This document shows, piece by piece, positions 27,441 through 35,826 of a DNA stretch of 64,000 nucleotides. Origin of the DNA: CAVVTR01 sp963751245 (GTDB taxonomy: Bacteria > Acidobacteriota > Thermoanaerobaculia > Thermoanaerobaculales > Thermoanaerobaculaceae). The stretch spans positions 124,001 to 188,000 of the forward strand of contig CAVVTR010000007.1 in assembly GCA_963751245.1 (NCBI GenBank), given 5' to 3'. Both the position numbers and the translations under genes were made by a program. How positions within the stretch are numbered: the first letter of the stretch is position 1; the number at the start of each line of letters is the position of its first letter. Below the pieces are notes generated by a model. It saw only the letters and a program-made list of their open reading frames with translations, was not told the origin of the DNA and searched no databases.

Positions 27441-29728
27441 CAGTTGACCGCGTCGTCCCCGGCGGGGCCGCGCCAGCCGCACCCCTCCTTGACGCACACC
27501 CACTCCACGCCGCGCCGGGCGGAGCGCTTCTCCACCACGAACGACGCGCCGCACCCGGGGCAGGCGTGAGGGACGGGCTTGGAAGGCACCGTGAACGTGC
27601 AGGCGGGGTATCGGTTGCACCCCCAGAACGTCCGGCCGCGCTTGGACCGCTTCTCCACCAGCTCGCCGTCGCACCCCTCCATGGGACACGCCACGCCGCT
27701 GGGGGTGTTCGGGCTGGCCTTGCCGTTGGCCAGGCGGCGGGTGCCCTTGCACTCGGGGTAGCGGGAGCAGGCCCAGAAGGGCCCGAAGCGCGACCGCTTG
27801 AGCACCATGGGCGCGCCGCACTGGGGGCAGTCCGGCGCCTCCTCCCCCGCCGCGACCGCGCCGGGCTCCCGGGTGGTCTTGCACTCGGGGTAGTTGGAGC
27901 AGGCCAGGTACTCGCCGTAGCGGCCGAACCGCAGCATCATCGGCGCCCCGCAGGTGGGGCAGCGCTCCGAGGTCTTGACCCCCTCCCGCTTCACCGAGGC
28001 CATCTCGGTGCGCGCCTTGTCCAGGTCGCCGGTGAACGCGGTCCAGAAGCGTGCGATGGCGTCGCGCCACTGCAGGGAGCCCTCGGCGATGGCGTCGAGC
28101 TGCTCCTCCATGCGGGCCGTGTAGCGCTCGTCGATGAACTCCCCGAAGGAGCCGATGAGCAGCGTGGTGACCAGCTTGCCGAGCTCGGTCGGGTGGAAGG
28201 TGCCCTTGACGCGGGTGACGTAGCTGCGGTCCGCCAGCGTCGAGATGATCTGCGCGTAGGTGGAGGGGCGGCCGATGCCGTTCTCCTCGAGCGCCTTGAC
28301 CAGCGTGGACTCGGTGAAGCGCGCGGGCGGCTGGGTGAACTTCTGCGCCGCGGCGAGCTCCTCGAGCCGCAGCGTCTCCCCCTCTTCCAGGAGGGGCAGC
28401 CGCTTCGAGGTGACCTCCTCGTCCTCCTCGGCGGCCTTGGCGTCGGACGTGCTCTCGGCTGCCTCCTCCCGGTAGACGCGGAGGAAGCCCGGGGCCACCT
28501 CGACCTCGCCCCTGGCCTTGAAGCCGTAGCGGCCGGCGGTGACGAGGACGTCGGTGACGTCGAACAGCGCCGGCACCATCTGGGAGGCCACGAACCGCTG
28601 CCAGACCAGCGTGTAGAGCTTGAGCTCGTCGGCGGAGAGGAAGCGGGCCATGGCCTCGGGGGTCCGCGCCGGGTCCGAGGGCCGGATCGCCTCGTGGGCG
28701 TCCTGGGCCTGGGAGCGGTTCTTGAAGTAGTTGGGCTTGTCCGGCAGCGACTCCTCGCCCCAGGCGTCGCGGATGACGTCGCGGACGGCGGCCAGCGCCT
28801 CCGGCGCCACGCGGACCGAGTCGGTGCGCATGTAGGTGATGAGCCCCACCCGCTCGCCGCCACCCAGGTCCACCCCCTCGTAGAGCTTCTGCGCCAGCTG
28901 CATGGTCTTGCGCACCGGGAAGCGGTGGCGCTGGTAGGCGGCCTGCTGGAGCTTGGCGGTGACGAACGGCGGCGCCGCGCGCTGCTGGCGGCGGCGGCGC
29001 TTCACACCGGTGACCACGAACGGCTCCTGCTCGCTCTCGGCGCGCACCGCCGCGGCGGTCTCGCCGTCGCGGACCACGAACTTCTTGCCGTCGCGCTGCG
29101 CCAGGCGGGCGACGAACGGGGGCGGCGCGCCGGCCGCCAGCCGGGCGTCGAGGTGCCAGTACTCCTCGGGCTCGAAGGCCCCGATCTCCGCCTCGCGGTC
29201 GCAGATCATCTTGAGCGCCACCGACTGCACCCGCCCCGCCGACAGGCCGCGCTTCACCTTGTCCCACAGCAGGGGGGACAGGGTGTAGCCCACGAGGCGG
29301 TCGAGGACGCGCCGCGCCTGCTGGGAGTCAACCAGGCGGTGGTCGATGGGGCGCGGGTTGCGCACGGCCGCCTCCACGGCCCGCTTGGTGATCTCGTGGA
29401 AGAGCACCCGCTCGATGGGCTTGCCCGAGCCCTCGAGGAGCTCCGCCAGGTGCCAGCCGATGGCCTCGCCCTCGCGGTCGGGGTCGGTGGCGAGCAGGAT
29501 CCTGTCGGCCCTCTCCGCGGCGTGGCGGATCTCTCCGATCACCTTCCGCTTGGCCGGCAGCGCCTCGTAGTGGGGCTCGAAGCCGTGCTCCACGTCGATG
29601 CCGATGTCGTTCTTGGGCAGATCCCGGACGTGACCCACCGAGGCCACGACGTGGTAGCCCTTCCCCAGGTAGCGCCCCAAGGTCCGCGCCTTGGCCGGCG
29701 ACTCCACGATGACCAGTGACTCGCTCAC
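27440..29728 (-). CDS. topA: DNA topoisomerase I
   Basis: 762-aa type IA topoisomerase relaxing negative supercoils. TOPRIM motifs are LVIVESPAKA at the N-terminus and ATDPDREGEAIGWHL near 85. The catalytic Tyr299 is in LITYMRTDS. The C-terminus carries four Cys4 zinc fingers beginning CPTCGAPM, CPQCGAPM, CPMEGCDG and CPGCGASF. The GTG start follows GGAGGTTGA, and TACAGT (29746-29751) gives a short leader. First gene of the coupled topA-trmFO-xerC run. Confidence 0.95.
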   Translation of the reverse strand: MSESLVIVESPAKARTLGRYLGKGYHVVASVGHVRDLPKNDIGIDVEHGFEPHYEALPAKRKVIGEIRHAAERADRILLATDPDREGEAIGWHLAELLEGSGKPIERVLFHEITKRAVEAAVRNPRPIDHRLVDSQQARRVLDRLVGYTLSPLLWDKVKRGLSAGRVQSVALKMICDREAEIGAFEPEEYWHLDARLAAGAPPPFVARLAQRDGKKFVVRDGETAAAVRAESEQEPFVVTGVKRRRRQQRAAPPFVTAKLQQAAYQRHRFPVRKTMQLAQKLYEGVDLGGGERVGLITYMRTDSVRVAPEALAAVRDVIRDAWGEESLPDKPNYFKNRSQAQDAHEAIRPSDPARTPEAMARFLSADELKLYTLVWQRFVASQMVPALFDVTDVLVTAGRYGFKARGEVEVAPGFLRVYREEAAESTSDAKAAEEDEEVTSKRLPLLEEGETLRLEELAAAQKFTQPPARFTESTLVKALEENGIGRPSTYAQIISTLADRSYVTRVKGTFHPTELGKLVTTLLIGSFGEFIDERYTARMEEQLDAIAEGSLQWRDAIARFWTAFTGDLDKARTEMASVKREGVKTSERCPTCGAPMMLRFGRYGEYLACSNYPECKTTREPGAVAAGEEAPDCPQCGAPMVLKRSRFGPFWACSRYPECKGTRRLANGKASPNTPSGVACPMEGCDGELVEKRSKRGRTFWGCNRYPACTFTVPSKPVPHACPGCGASFVVEKRSARRGVEWVCVKEGCGWRGPAGDDAVN

Positions 29729-29745
29729 TCAACCTCCGGCGCTGC

Positions 29746-29751
29746 ACTGTA
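29746..29751 (-). promoter_or_regulatory. topA -10 box TACAGT
   Basis: TACAGT lies 17 nt before the topA GTG, leaving a short leader that contains GGAGGT. Confidence 0.45.
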
Positions 29752-29755
29752 GCAG

Positions 29756-29781
29756 CGTCGTCAACCCTCGTCGTCAACCCT
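29756..29781. repeat. 13-bp perfect tandem repeat, two copies
   Basis: CGTCGTCAACCCT occurs twice head to tail, upstream of the topA promoter. On the minus strand each copy contains TTGACG, a near -35 hexamer, but at 7 and 20 nt from TACAGT, neither of which is an ideal spacing. Confidence 0.8.
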
Positions 29782-30122
29782 GCCGCACTGCCCACCCACA
29801 ACGCGGGGATGCCGCGATTCATTCGGGAGACCCTGTCCGACTGGCCGGAGCGTCCTTCTGCGGGGTCACCGGAGGCCTGCGGAGGACACGCCGCGCCGCG
29901 GCCGCGCACGGCGGCGCCACCGGCATGGGCACGGCTCTTGCGACGGAGGTGCCGCGTGTGGGTTCTCCCCGCGACAGGTGGAAGGTTCGGGGTCACCGGG
30001 GCGTTTACAGCAGGTGATGTTGCTGGCCGCGGCGGGGGCGGCAGCGAGGCTGGCGCCTCTGTCGGAACGCCGCGGGAAACCGGCGCCGTTCCGGGACCAG
30101 TGACCGACCATGGAGGTGGAAG

Positions 30123-30719
30123 ATGAGAGTCGTGAGGGCATCGATCGTTTCGGTGACGGCGTTCTTGCTGGTGGTGGCCACGGCGGCCTCGGTCAGCGCT
30201 GCGCCGCAGCAGTCAGAGAACGCGGGGAAGGTGGAGCAGACGGGCTCGTCGGTGGTGAAGTACAACGGGCCGCAGATCCAGGCGGTGGTCGGCTATCTGT
30301 TCGCCAACGACAACCTGGGCAGCCAGTGGATGCTCCTCGACTTCGCCGCGACGGGGAACAAGGGCGACTCGGTGGAGATCAACCGCAAGAACATCTTCAT
30401 CGAGACCCCGAAGGGCGAGAAGGTCCCCCTGGCCACGCAGGAGCAGTTCGGTAACGCCTACGGGGATCTGCAGAGCTCCATCGCCCGGGCCAACATCGCG
30501 GGTGAGCCGCTCGACTACTGGGGTGGCCGCCGGCCCTGCATGCTCGACTTCTTCAGCTCGGGCGAGCACGTGGTGAAGCTCGCCGACTGGGTCAACGACC
30601 GCCGCGTCTGCTACGGCCGCCTGTACTTCGAGGTGCCCGGCAGCGTGCAGCCCGGAAAGTACGTCCTCGGCATCGATCTCAAGGAGGGCAACGTCCGCAT
30701 CCCGTTCACCCTCCGGTAA
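30123..30719 (+). CDS. exported protein of unknown function
   Basis: 198-aa protein with a clear signal peptide (MRVVRASIVSVTAFLLVVAT, cleavage after SVSAA). The mature part is beta-rich: IFIETPKGEKVPLATQEQFG near 95 and GKYVLGIDLKEGNVRIPF at the end suggest an immunoglobulin-like or calycin-like fold. Two Cys (near 139 and 161) could form a disulfide. Strong GGAGGTGGAAG before ATG. I do not recognise the family. Its last 14 bases overlap the convergent dprA. Confidence 0.75.
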   Translation: MRVVRASIVSVTAFLLVVATAASVSAAPQQSENAGKVEQTGSSVVKYNGPQIQAVVGYLFANDNLGSQWMLLDFAATGNKGDSVEINRKNIFIETPKGEKVPLATQEQFGNAYGDLQSSIARANIAGEPLDYWGGRRPCMLDFFSSGEHVVKLADWVNDRRVCYGRLYFEVPGSVQPGKYVLGIDLKEGNVRIPFTLR

Positions 30720-31770
30720 CGGGGCGGGCGGCCATGCGGGAGCGACGGTAGCGGCCGTCGTCCCCGCGGACGACCCATCCGGCGAGCTCGAGCTCCAGCA
30801 GGATCTCGAGCACGCGCGACACAGGCAGACCCGAGAGCGCCGCCAGCCGATCCACGCTGGCGGCGCTCTCGTCCCTGAAGAGGTCGAGAAACGGCGGCGC
30901 CGCGGCGGCCGCCGCCCGTGGCGGCGGAACGCCCGCCACCTCCAGCACGTCGGCGGCGGACAGTGCCGGCGCCGCCCCGGCCCGGAGCAGCCCGTTGGGC
31001 CCCGCGGACAGCCGCGAGAAGATGGAGCCGGGGACCGCCATCACCTCGCGGCCCTCCTCCAGCGCGAGCCGCGCCGTGATGAGCGCCCCGGAGCGCTCCG
31101 CCGCCTCCACCACGACGACCACGGAGGCGAGCCCCGCCACCAGCCGGTTGCGGGCCGGGAAGTGGTGGGCACGGGGACCGCACCCGGGCGGATACTCGGT
31201 GAGCAGGCAGCCGGCGACCGCGATCTCCTCGGCCAGCGCCGCGTGGTCGGAGGGGTAGACCACATCGGGACCGGTCCCCCACACCGCCGCCGTCGGGCCC
31301 GCCCCGGCCAGGGCGCCGCGGTGCGCCGCGGCGTCGACCCCCCACGCCATGCCCGAGATCACCCACACGCCGGCCCCCGCGATCTCGCGGCCCAGGTGCT
31401 CGGCGACCTCGCGGCCGTAGGCGCTCGCGTGCCGCGCTCCCACCACGGCCACGCCGTCGGCGGGCAGGCGCCCGCGCCAGAACACCGCCAGGGGCGGGTC
31501 CGCCAGCGCCGCCAGGCGGGGCGGGTAGTCCGCGTCCTCGAGCGCCGTCCACGACCACCCCAGCCGGTGAAGCGTGTCCTCGGCGCGGTCCACGGCCCCG
31601 GCCGTCAGGGCGCCGCGCACGGCGGGCTCGGCGGCCAGGGCTCCGGGATCGTTGCGGAGCTGCTCGCGGATCCGCCGGCGGACGCCGACGCCTCCCTCGG
31701 GGTGGGCGACGACGCTCGCGAACAGCAACCGACGATCGTTGATGGCAACCTCCGGGTCCGGTACGTGCAT
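30706..31770 (-). CDS. dprA: DNA processing protein DprA
   Basis: 354-aa Rossmann-fold protein that loads RecA on incoming single-stranded DNA during natural transformation. Core motifs are VVGARHASAYG, VISGMAWGVDAAAH, FPARNRLVAGLA and SGALITARLALEEGREV. A C-terminal winged-helix follows near 290-350. The ATG at 31770 is chosen over the one at 31797 because the latter would overlap the divergent lipoprotein start. The dprA-topA order is common in bacteria. Confidence 0.92.
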   Translation of the reverse strand: MHVPDPEVAINDRRLLFASVVAHPEGGVGVRRRIREQLRNDPGALAAEPAVRGALTAGAVDRAEDTLHRLGWSWTALEDADYPPRLAALADPPLAVFWRGRLPADGVAVVGARHASAYGREVAEHLGREIAGAGVWVISGMAWGVDAAAHRGALAGAGPTAAVWGTGPDVVYPSDHAALAEEIAVAGCLLTEYPPGCGPRAHHFPARNRLVAGLASVVVVVEAAERSGALITARLALEEGREVMAVPGSIFSRLSAGPNGLLRAGAAPALSAADVLEVAGVPPPRAAAAAAPPFLDLFRDESAASVDRLAALSGLPVSRVLEILLELELAGWVVRGDDGRYRRSRMAARPVTGG

Positions 31771-31795
31771 GATACGATGACCCCAAGGATCCAAC

Positions 31796-32173
31796 ATGCA
31801 TGTCAGGCATGCCCTCCTGCTCCTCGCGACGGCGGTGGTCGCGGCCGGCTGCTCCAGCTCGGCGGGGGTGAGCGTGAGACAGGAGATCCGGTTGGGGGTG
31901 ACGGCCGCCAGGCGAGGCTACTGGCAGGAGGCGGCGTTCCGCTTCGAGCACGCCCGCGGGCAGCGCCCCGACGACGCCCAGCTGCTCAACAACCTCGCCG
32001 TCGCCCAGGAGGCGCTGGGCCGGTACGACGACGCCCTTGCCACCTACAAGGCGGCCCTGGAGCACGCCCCGTCCAACACGGCGATCCGGCGCAACTACGC
32101 CCGCTTCGCCGAGTTCTACGCCAGCTACGCCCGGGGCGTGCGCCCCAGGAAGGACGCCGGTGTCGCCCCGTAG
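31796..32173 (+). CDS. TPR lipoprotein
   Basis: 125-aa lipoprotein: the signal peptide ends in the lipobox VVAAGCSSS, and two TPR units follow (YWQEAAFRFEHARGQRPDD and RYDDALATYKAALEHAPSN). Probably a periplasmic scaffold. ATG after AAGGATCCAAC, with -10 TACGAT at 31773-31778 in the narrow gap to dprA. The next lipoprotein gene overlaps its last 14 bases. Confidence 0.8.
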   Translation: MHVRHALLLLATAVVAAGCSSSAGVSVRQEIRLGVTAARRGYWQEAAFRFEHARGQRPDDAQLLNNLAVAQEALGRYDDALATYKAALEHAPSNTAIRRNYARFAEFYASYARGVRPRKDAGVAP

Positions 32174-32846
32174 GAGCCTCGCCGCCGTGGCGCTGCTGGC
32201 GCTGGCCGCGTGCACCGGCGTGCGCGAGGTGGACCTCGCCCTCCCCGTGCGCCCCAAGCTCGCCCTCACCGGCCACGAGCGCGTGTACGTCGGGCCGTTC
32301 CTACGCGAGAGCACCGGCGACGAGGCGGGCGCCGTCATGAGCTTCGACGTGGCCGCCGAGTTCGACCGCTACCTGCGGCGGCTGCTGCGCCGGGAGGCCA
32401 AGTTCTCCCTGGTGGACGAGATCCCCGGCCTCCGCCCGCCGACCACGGACCCCCTGCAGCTCGCCAGGGAGACCGACTTCTGGCGGCAGCTCGGGGCGCG
32501 GACCCAGGCGGACGTCATCGTCGGCGGCACCATCAGCTTCGGGGTCCAAGACCGCTCGGGGTACGAGACCGAGGAGTACGTCTCGCCGCTGGACGGGCGG
32601 ACGTACTTCCGCCAGGTGCTGGTGGAGCGGACCGGGTTCTCCTACGACATCCTGCTCCAGGTCTACGACGGCCGCACCGGCCAGGTCGTGCTGGAGCAGC
32701 CCCTGCGGGACTTCCAGGAAACGCCGGAGCGGAGCCGTGACGAGTTCACCGGCATGTTCTCGAACCTCTACGCCCTCGAGAACCAGCTCGTGGGCGTGTT
32801 CGTGCCCCGGACCGTCAAGAGCAAGCGCTTCCTGTTCCGGCCGTAG
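32160..32846 (+). CDS. outer-membrane-type lipoprotein, function unknown
   Basis: 228-aa lipoprotein with lipobox LALAACTG. Mature region: RVYVGPFLRESTGDEAGAV near 40, then a Rossmann-like pattern ending DVIVGGTISFGVQDRSG near 120, similar in outline to lipoproteins of the LpoB/CsgG-like fold. GTG at 32160 follows AGGAAGGACGCC and overlaps the TPR lipoprotein gene. It lies upstream of the large barrel fusion, suggesting an outer-membrane complex. Confidence 0.7.
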   Translation: MSPRRSLAAVALLALAACTGVREVDLALPVRPKLALTGHERVYVGPFLRESTGDEAGAVMSFDVAAEFDRYLRRLLRREAKFSLVDEIPGLRPPTTDPLQLARETDFWRQLGARTQADVIVGGTISFGVQDRSGYETEEYVSPLDGRTYFRQVLVERTGFSYDILLQVYDGRTGQVVLEQPLRDFQETPERSRDEFTGMFSNLYALENQLVGVFVPRTVKSKRFLFRP

Positions 32847-32967
32847 CGCACCGACGAAAGCGAGGGTGCCGATGGCGCCGAGTGGCACAAGGACCGAGCG
32901 AGACGCCCGAGGACGGAGTCAGGACCCGCGCCGGGGGGGGCCTCCGGGCCGCGCCGCGGAGGGCAGC

Positions 32968-35826
32968 GTGCCCCGGACGCACCGGCACGCCGCCTTCGCG
33001 AGGTCCGCCACCGCCGCGCTGCTGGCGCTCCTCGTCGCCTCCGGCGCCGCCGCGCAGTACTTCGGCAAGAACAAGATCCGCTACGACACCTTCGAGTGGA
33101 AGGTGTACCCCACGCCGCACTTCCGCATCTCGTTCTACGACCGCGACGAGCCGAGCCTCGAGCGGGTCGCCTCCTTCGCCGAGAGCGCCTACGACGGGCT
33201 CGCGCGCCGGCTCAACTTCCAGATCCTCCAGCCGGTCCCCATGATCATCTATGCCACCCACGCCGACTTCGAGCAGACCAACGTGATCGTGGAGTTCATC
33301 CCGGAGGGGGTGGGCGCCTTCGCCGTCCCCGCGCGCAACCGCATGGTGCTCCCGGTGGACCTCCCCGACGCCGAGCTGCAGCACCTCATCCAGCACGAGC
33401 TCACCCACATCTTCCAGTACGAGATCCTGTTCCAGGGCAAGCTCGGCAAGGCGCTGACCACGCGCCCCCCGCAGTGGTTCATGGAGGGCATGGCCTCCTA
33501 CATGGCCGACGACGAGGACCCGCGGGCCCGTGCGGTGATGCGCGACGCCACCCTCTCGGACCAGGTGCCCTCGGTCCGCGCGGACGTCGGGGGCTACTTC
33601 TCCTACCGCTTCGGCCACAAGGTCTTCGAGTTCATCGAGGACGAGTGGGGGACGGAGGGGCTGCGCGACTTCATCTTCGAGTTCCGCAACACCATCGGCA
33701 CCCAGGTCAACCGCGCCCTCAAGCGCAGCTTCGACCTCGACGTGGAGGAGTTCGACTCGCGCTTCCGCGCGTGGCTTCGCAAGGAGTACCTGCCGCTCGC
33801 GGCCGAGCGCGGCGACCCCAGGGAGTTCGGCCCGGCGTTTCGCGTCGAGGAGCGGGTGGAGTCCTACGAGACCTCCCCCGCGGCGTCGCCCTCGGGCGAC
33901 CTCATCGCGGCGTTCTCCACCTACAAGAACGACGTCGACGTGGTGCTCCTCGGCGTGCCCGACCGCAAGCTGTTCCACAACCTCACCCCGGGCAACACCA
34001 CCGACTACCAGTACCTCATCGCCCAGCTGCTCACCGTGGGCCCTGACCGGGGCCGCGACCTGGCGTTCGGCCCCGGCGGCGACCGGGTGGCGGTGTTCGC
34101 CCGGCACGAGCGGGGGCGCCAGCTCGTCATCCTGGACGCGGTGCGGGGGGGCATCCTCGCCCGCTACGACGTCCCCGTCGACCAGGCCATGGAGCCCGCC
34201 TTCTCCCCCGACGGCACCACCGTCGCGTTCCACGCATTCGCCCACGGGCGGGGCGACATCTACCTCCTCGACCTGGCCAGCGGCGAGGTCCGCAACCTCA
34301 CCGACGACGCGGCGTTCGACTCCTCGCCGGTGTTCTCTCCGGACGGCGCACACCTCGTCTACAGCGCCCAGGGCGCCGAGGTGGCGAAGCTCTACGAGGT
34401 CGAACTCGCCGAGCCCTCGAAACGTACCCAGCTCACCTTCGGCCCCGGTAACGACGAGGGCGCCGTGTTCTCCCGCGACGGTGGCCGGCTCTTCTTCGCC
34501 TCCGACCGGCAGGACGGCGTGCTCGACATCTACGCCCTCGACCGCGCCTCGAAGACCCTGTCGCGGCTCACCCACGTCATCGGCGCCGCGGTCAACCCCA
34601 TGCCGGTGCCCACCCCGGACGGCGAGCGGGTGGTCTACCAGGCCTACACCCGGGGACGGTGGCGGCTCTACGTCACCGATCCGGTCTCGGCCACCCCCGT
34701 CGGAGCCCAGGCCGCGCCGGAGGGCGCGGCGGCCCCCCAGCCCTACGTGCCGGCGGTGAGCGTCGCGGTGGTCCCGGAGAAGGTTCAGCAGGTCAAGAAG
34801 TTCCACTTCTTCGTGGAGGACGTCCAGGTCCTCGCCGGCTTCTCCGACAACCAGTTCATCTCGCAGAGCTACCTGTCGCTGTCCGACCAGTACGGGGACC
34901 GCCGCTTCGCCCTCGTGTTCGAGTCGGTGGCCGGCTACAACAACTACCAGCTCGCCTACTTCAACCTCGCCCGGCGGCTGCAGTGGGGCGTCACCGCGTT
35001 CGACAACCGGAGCTACTACTACGGGGTGGACACCTCGACGGGGCGGGAGGAGCGCGGGCGCCGCTCCTACCGGCAGACCGGCGGCGCCTTCCTGGTCTCG
35101 TACCCCCTCTCCCTCTACCACCGCGTCGACGCCCAGGTCGGCTACATCGACCGGGCGGTGGAGTACCCCGTCAACACCTCCGAGGGGATCGCGTTCATCC
35201 CCATCAGCAACCGGATCCCCTTCGTCCAGCTCGGCGTGACCGGCGACACCACCGTGTGGCGGAGCTACGGCCCCCACGCCGGCCGGCGCTGGACGGTGAG
35301 CGGCGTCTACGCCTCCGACGCCTTCTCGGGCACGGCCCTGTCCAAGGACCTCCACTTCGACGGGCGCCAGTACATCCCCCTGTCGCGGCGCAACGAGCTC
35401 GCGCTGCGCCTGTACGCCGCCGCCTCCTGGGGATCGAGCCCCGACCTGTTCTACTTCGGTGGACTCGACACCCTGCGCGGCTACGACTACCAGTCGTTCG
35501 TGGGCAACCGCGTGGCGTTCGTCAACCTGGAGTGGCGCTTCCCCCTCATCGACCACCTCGTGTTCCCATGGCTCTACCTCAACAACCTGCGCGGCCGCGT
35601 GTTCCTGGACGTGGGGGCAGCCTCGTTCGACGTTCCCGGCTACGATCCGCCGTTCCGCTTCATGGAGGACGGCCGCCTGGTGGATGGCGTCTCCACCTAC
35701 GGCGTCGGTTTCTCGGTGAACCTGTTCGGCCTTCCCATGCACTGGGACTTCGCCAAGCGCTGGGACTTCAAGGAGACCTTCGACCGCTCCACCAGGACGT
35801 CGTTCTGGATCGGCTACCGCTTCTGA
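32968..35826 (+). CDS. gluzincin-like peptidase / beta-propeller / BamA-type barrel fusion
   Basis: 952-aa outer-membrane protein in three parts. (1) After a signal peptide, a peptidase MA-like gluzincin domain with H143-E-L-T-H147 and third ligand Glu173 in WFMEGMASY. (2) Residues about 290-590: WD40-like/TolB-type repeats (AFSPDGTTVAFHAF, VFSPDGAHLVYSAQ, VFSRDGGRLFFASD). (3) Residues about 610-952: BamA/surface-antigen barrel with GGLDTLRGYDYQSFVGN and terminal WIGYRF, an outer-membrane insertion signal. Probably a surface or periplasmic-facing protease. GTG after GGAGGGCAGC; ATG at 32872 is an alternative with a low-complexity leader. Confidence 0.85.
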   Translation: MPRTHRHAAFARSATAALLALLVASGAAAQYFGKNKIRYDTFEWKVYPTPHFRISFYDRDEPSLERVASFAESAYDGLARRLNFQILQPVPMIIYATHADFEQTNVIVEFIPEGVGAFAVPARNRMVLPVDLPDAELQHLIQHELTHIFQYEILFQGKLGKALTTRPPQWFMEGMASYMADDEDPRARAVMRDATLSDQVPSVRADVGGYFSYRFGHKVFEFIEDEWGTEGLRDFIFEFRNTIGTQVNRALKRSFDLDVEEFDSRFRAWLRKEYLPLAAERGDPREFGPAFRVEERVESYETSPAASPSGDLIAAFSTYKNDVDVVLLGVPDRKLFHNLTPGNTTDYQYLIAQLLTVGPDRGRDLAFGPGGDRVAVFARHERGRQLVILDAVRGGILARYDVPVDQAMEPAFSPDGTTVAFHAFAHGRGDIYLLDLASGEVRNLTDDAAFDSSPVFSPDGAHLVYSAQGAEVAKLYEVELAEPSKRTQLTFGPGNDEGAVFSRDGGRLFFASDRQDGVLDIYALDRASKTLSRLTHVIGAAVNPMPVPTPDGERVVYQAYTRGRWRLYVTDPVSATPVGAQAAPEGAAAPQPYVPAVSVAVVPEKVQQVKKFHFFVEDVQVLAGFSDNQFISQSYLSLSDQYGDRRFALVFESVAGYNNYQLAYFNLARRLQWGVTAFDNRSYYYGVDTSTGREERGRRSYRQTGGAFLVSYPLSLYHRVDAQVGYIDRAVEYPVNTSEGIAFIPISNRIPFVQLGVTGDTTVWRSYGPHAGRRWTVSGVYASDAFSGTALSKDLHFDGRQYIPLSRRNELALRLYAAASWGSSPDLFYFGGLDTLRGYDYQSFVGNRVAFVNLEWRFPLIDHLVFPWLYLNNLRGRVFLDVGAASFDVPGYDPPFRFMEDGRLVDGVSTYGVGFSVNLFGLPMHWDFAKRWDFKETFDRSTRTSFWIGYRF

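Larger units (their letters stand above)
29729..30122. other. 394-bp gene-free stretch between topA and the exported-protein gene
   Basis: No credible coding frame is present: the short frames here lack any recognisable protein pattern. It holds the topA promoter (TACAGT at 29746-29751, minus strand), a perfect 13-bp tandem repeat (29756-29781) and, near 30110, the GGAGGTGGAAG ribosome-binding site for the gene at 30123. TTTACA at 30004-30009 is -35-like, but no -10 stands at the right distance. A small RNA cannot be excluded. Confidence 0.5.

Noticed and set aside
25188..29719. Long plus-strand frames opposite xerC, trmFO and topA
   Set aside because: Shadow frames: the minus-strand products are full-length conserved enzymes with catalytic residues, while the plus-strand translations are Arg/Gly/His-rich without motifs.
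32872..32967. Upstream ATG extension of the barrel-fusion protein
   Set aside because: It would place a 32-residue Arg/Gly-rich stretch before the signal peptide; the GTG at 32968 has a better ribosome-binding site and a normal signal sequence.
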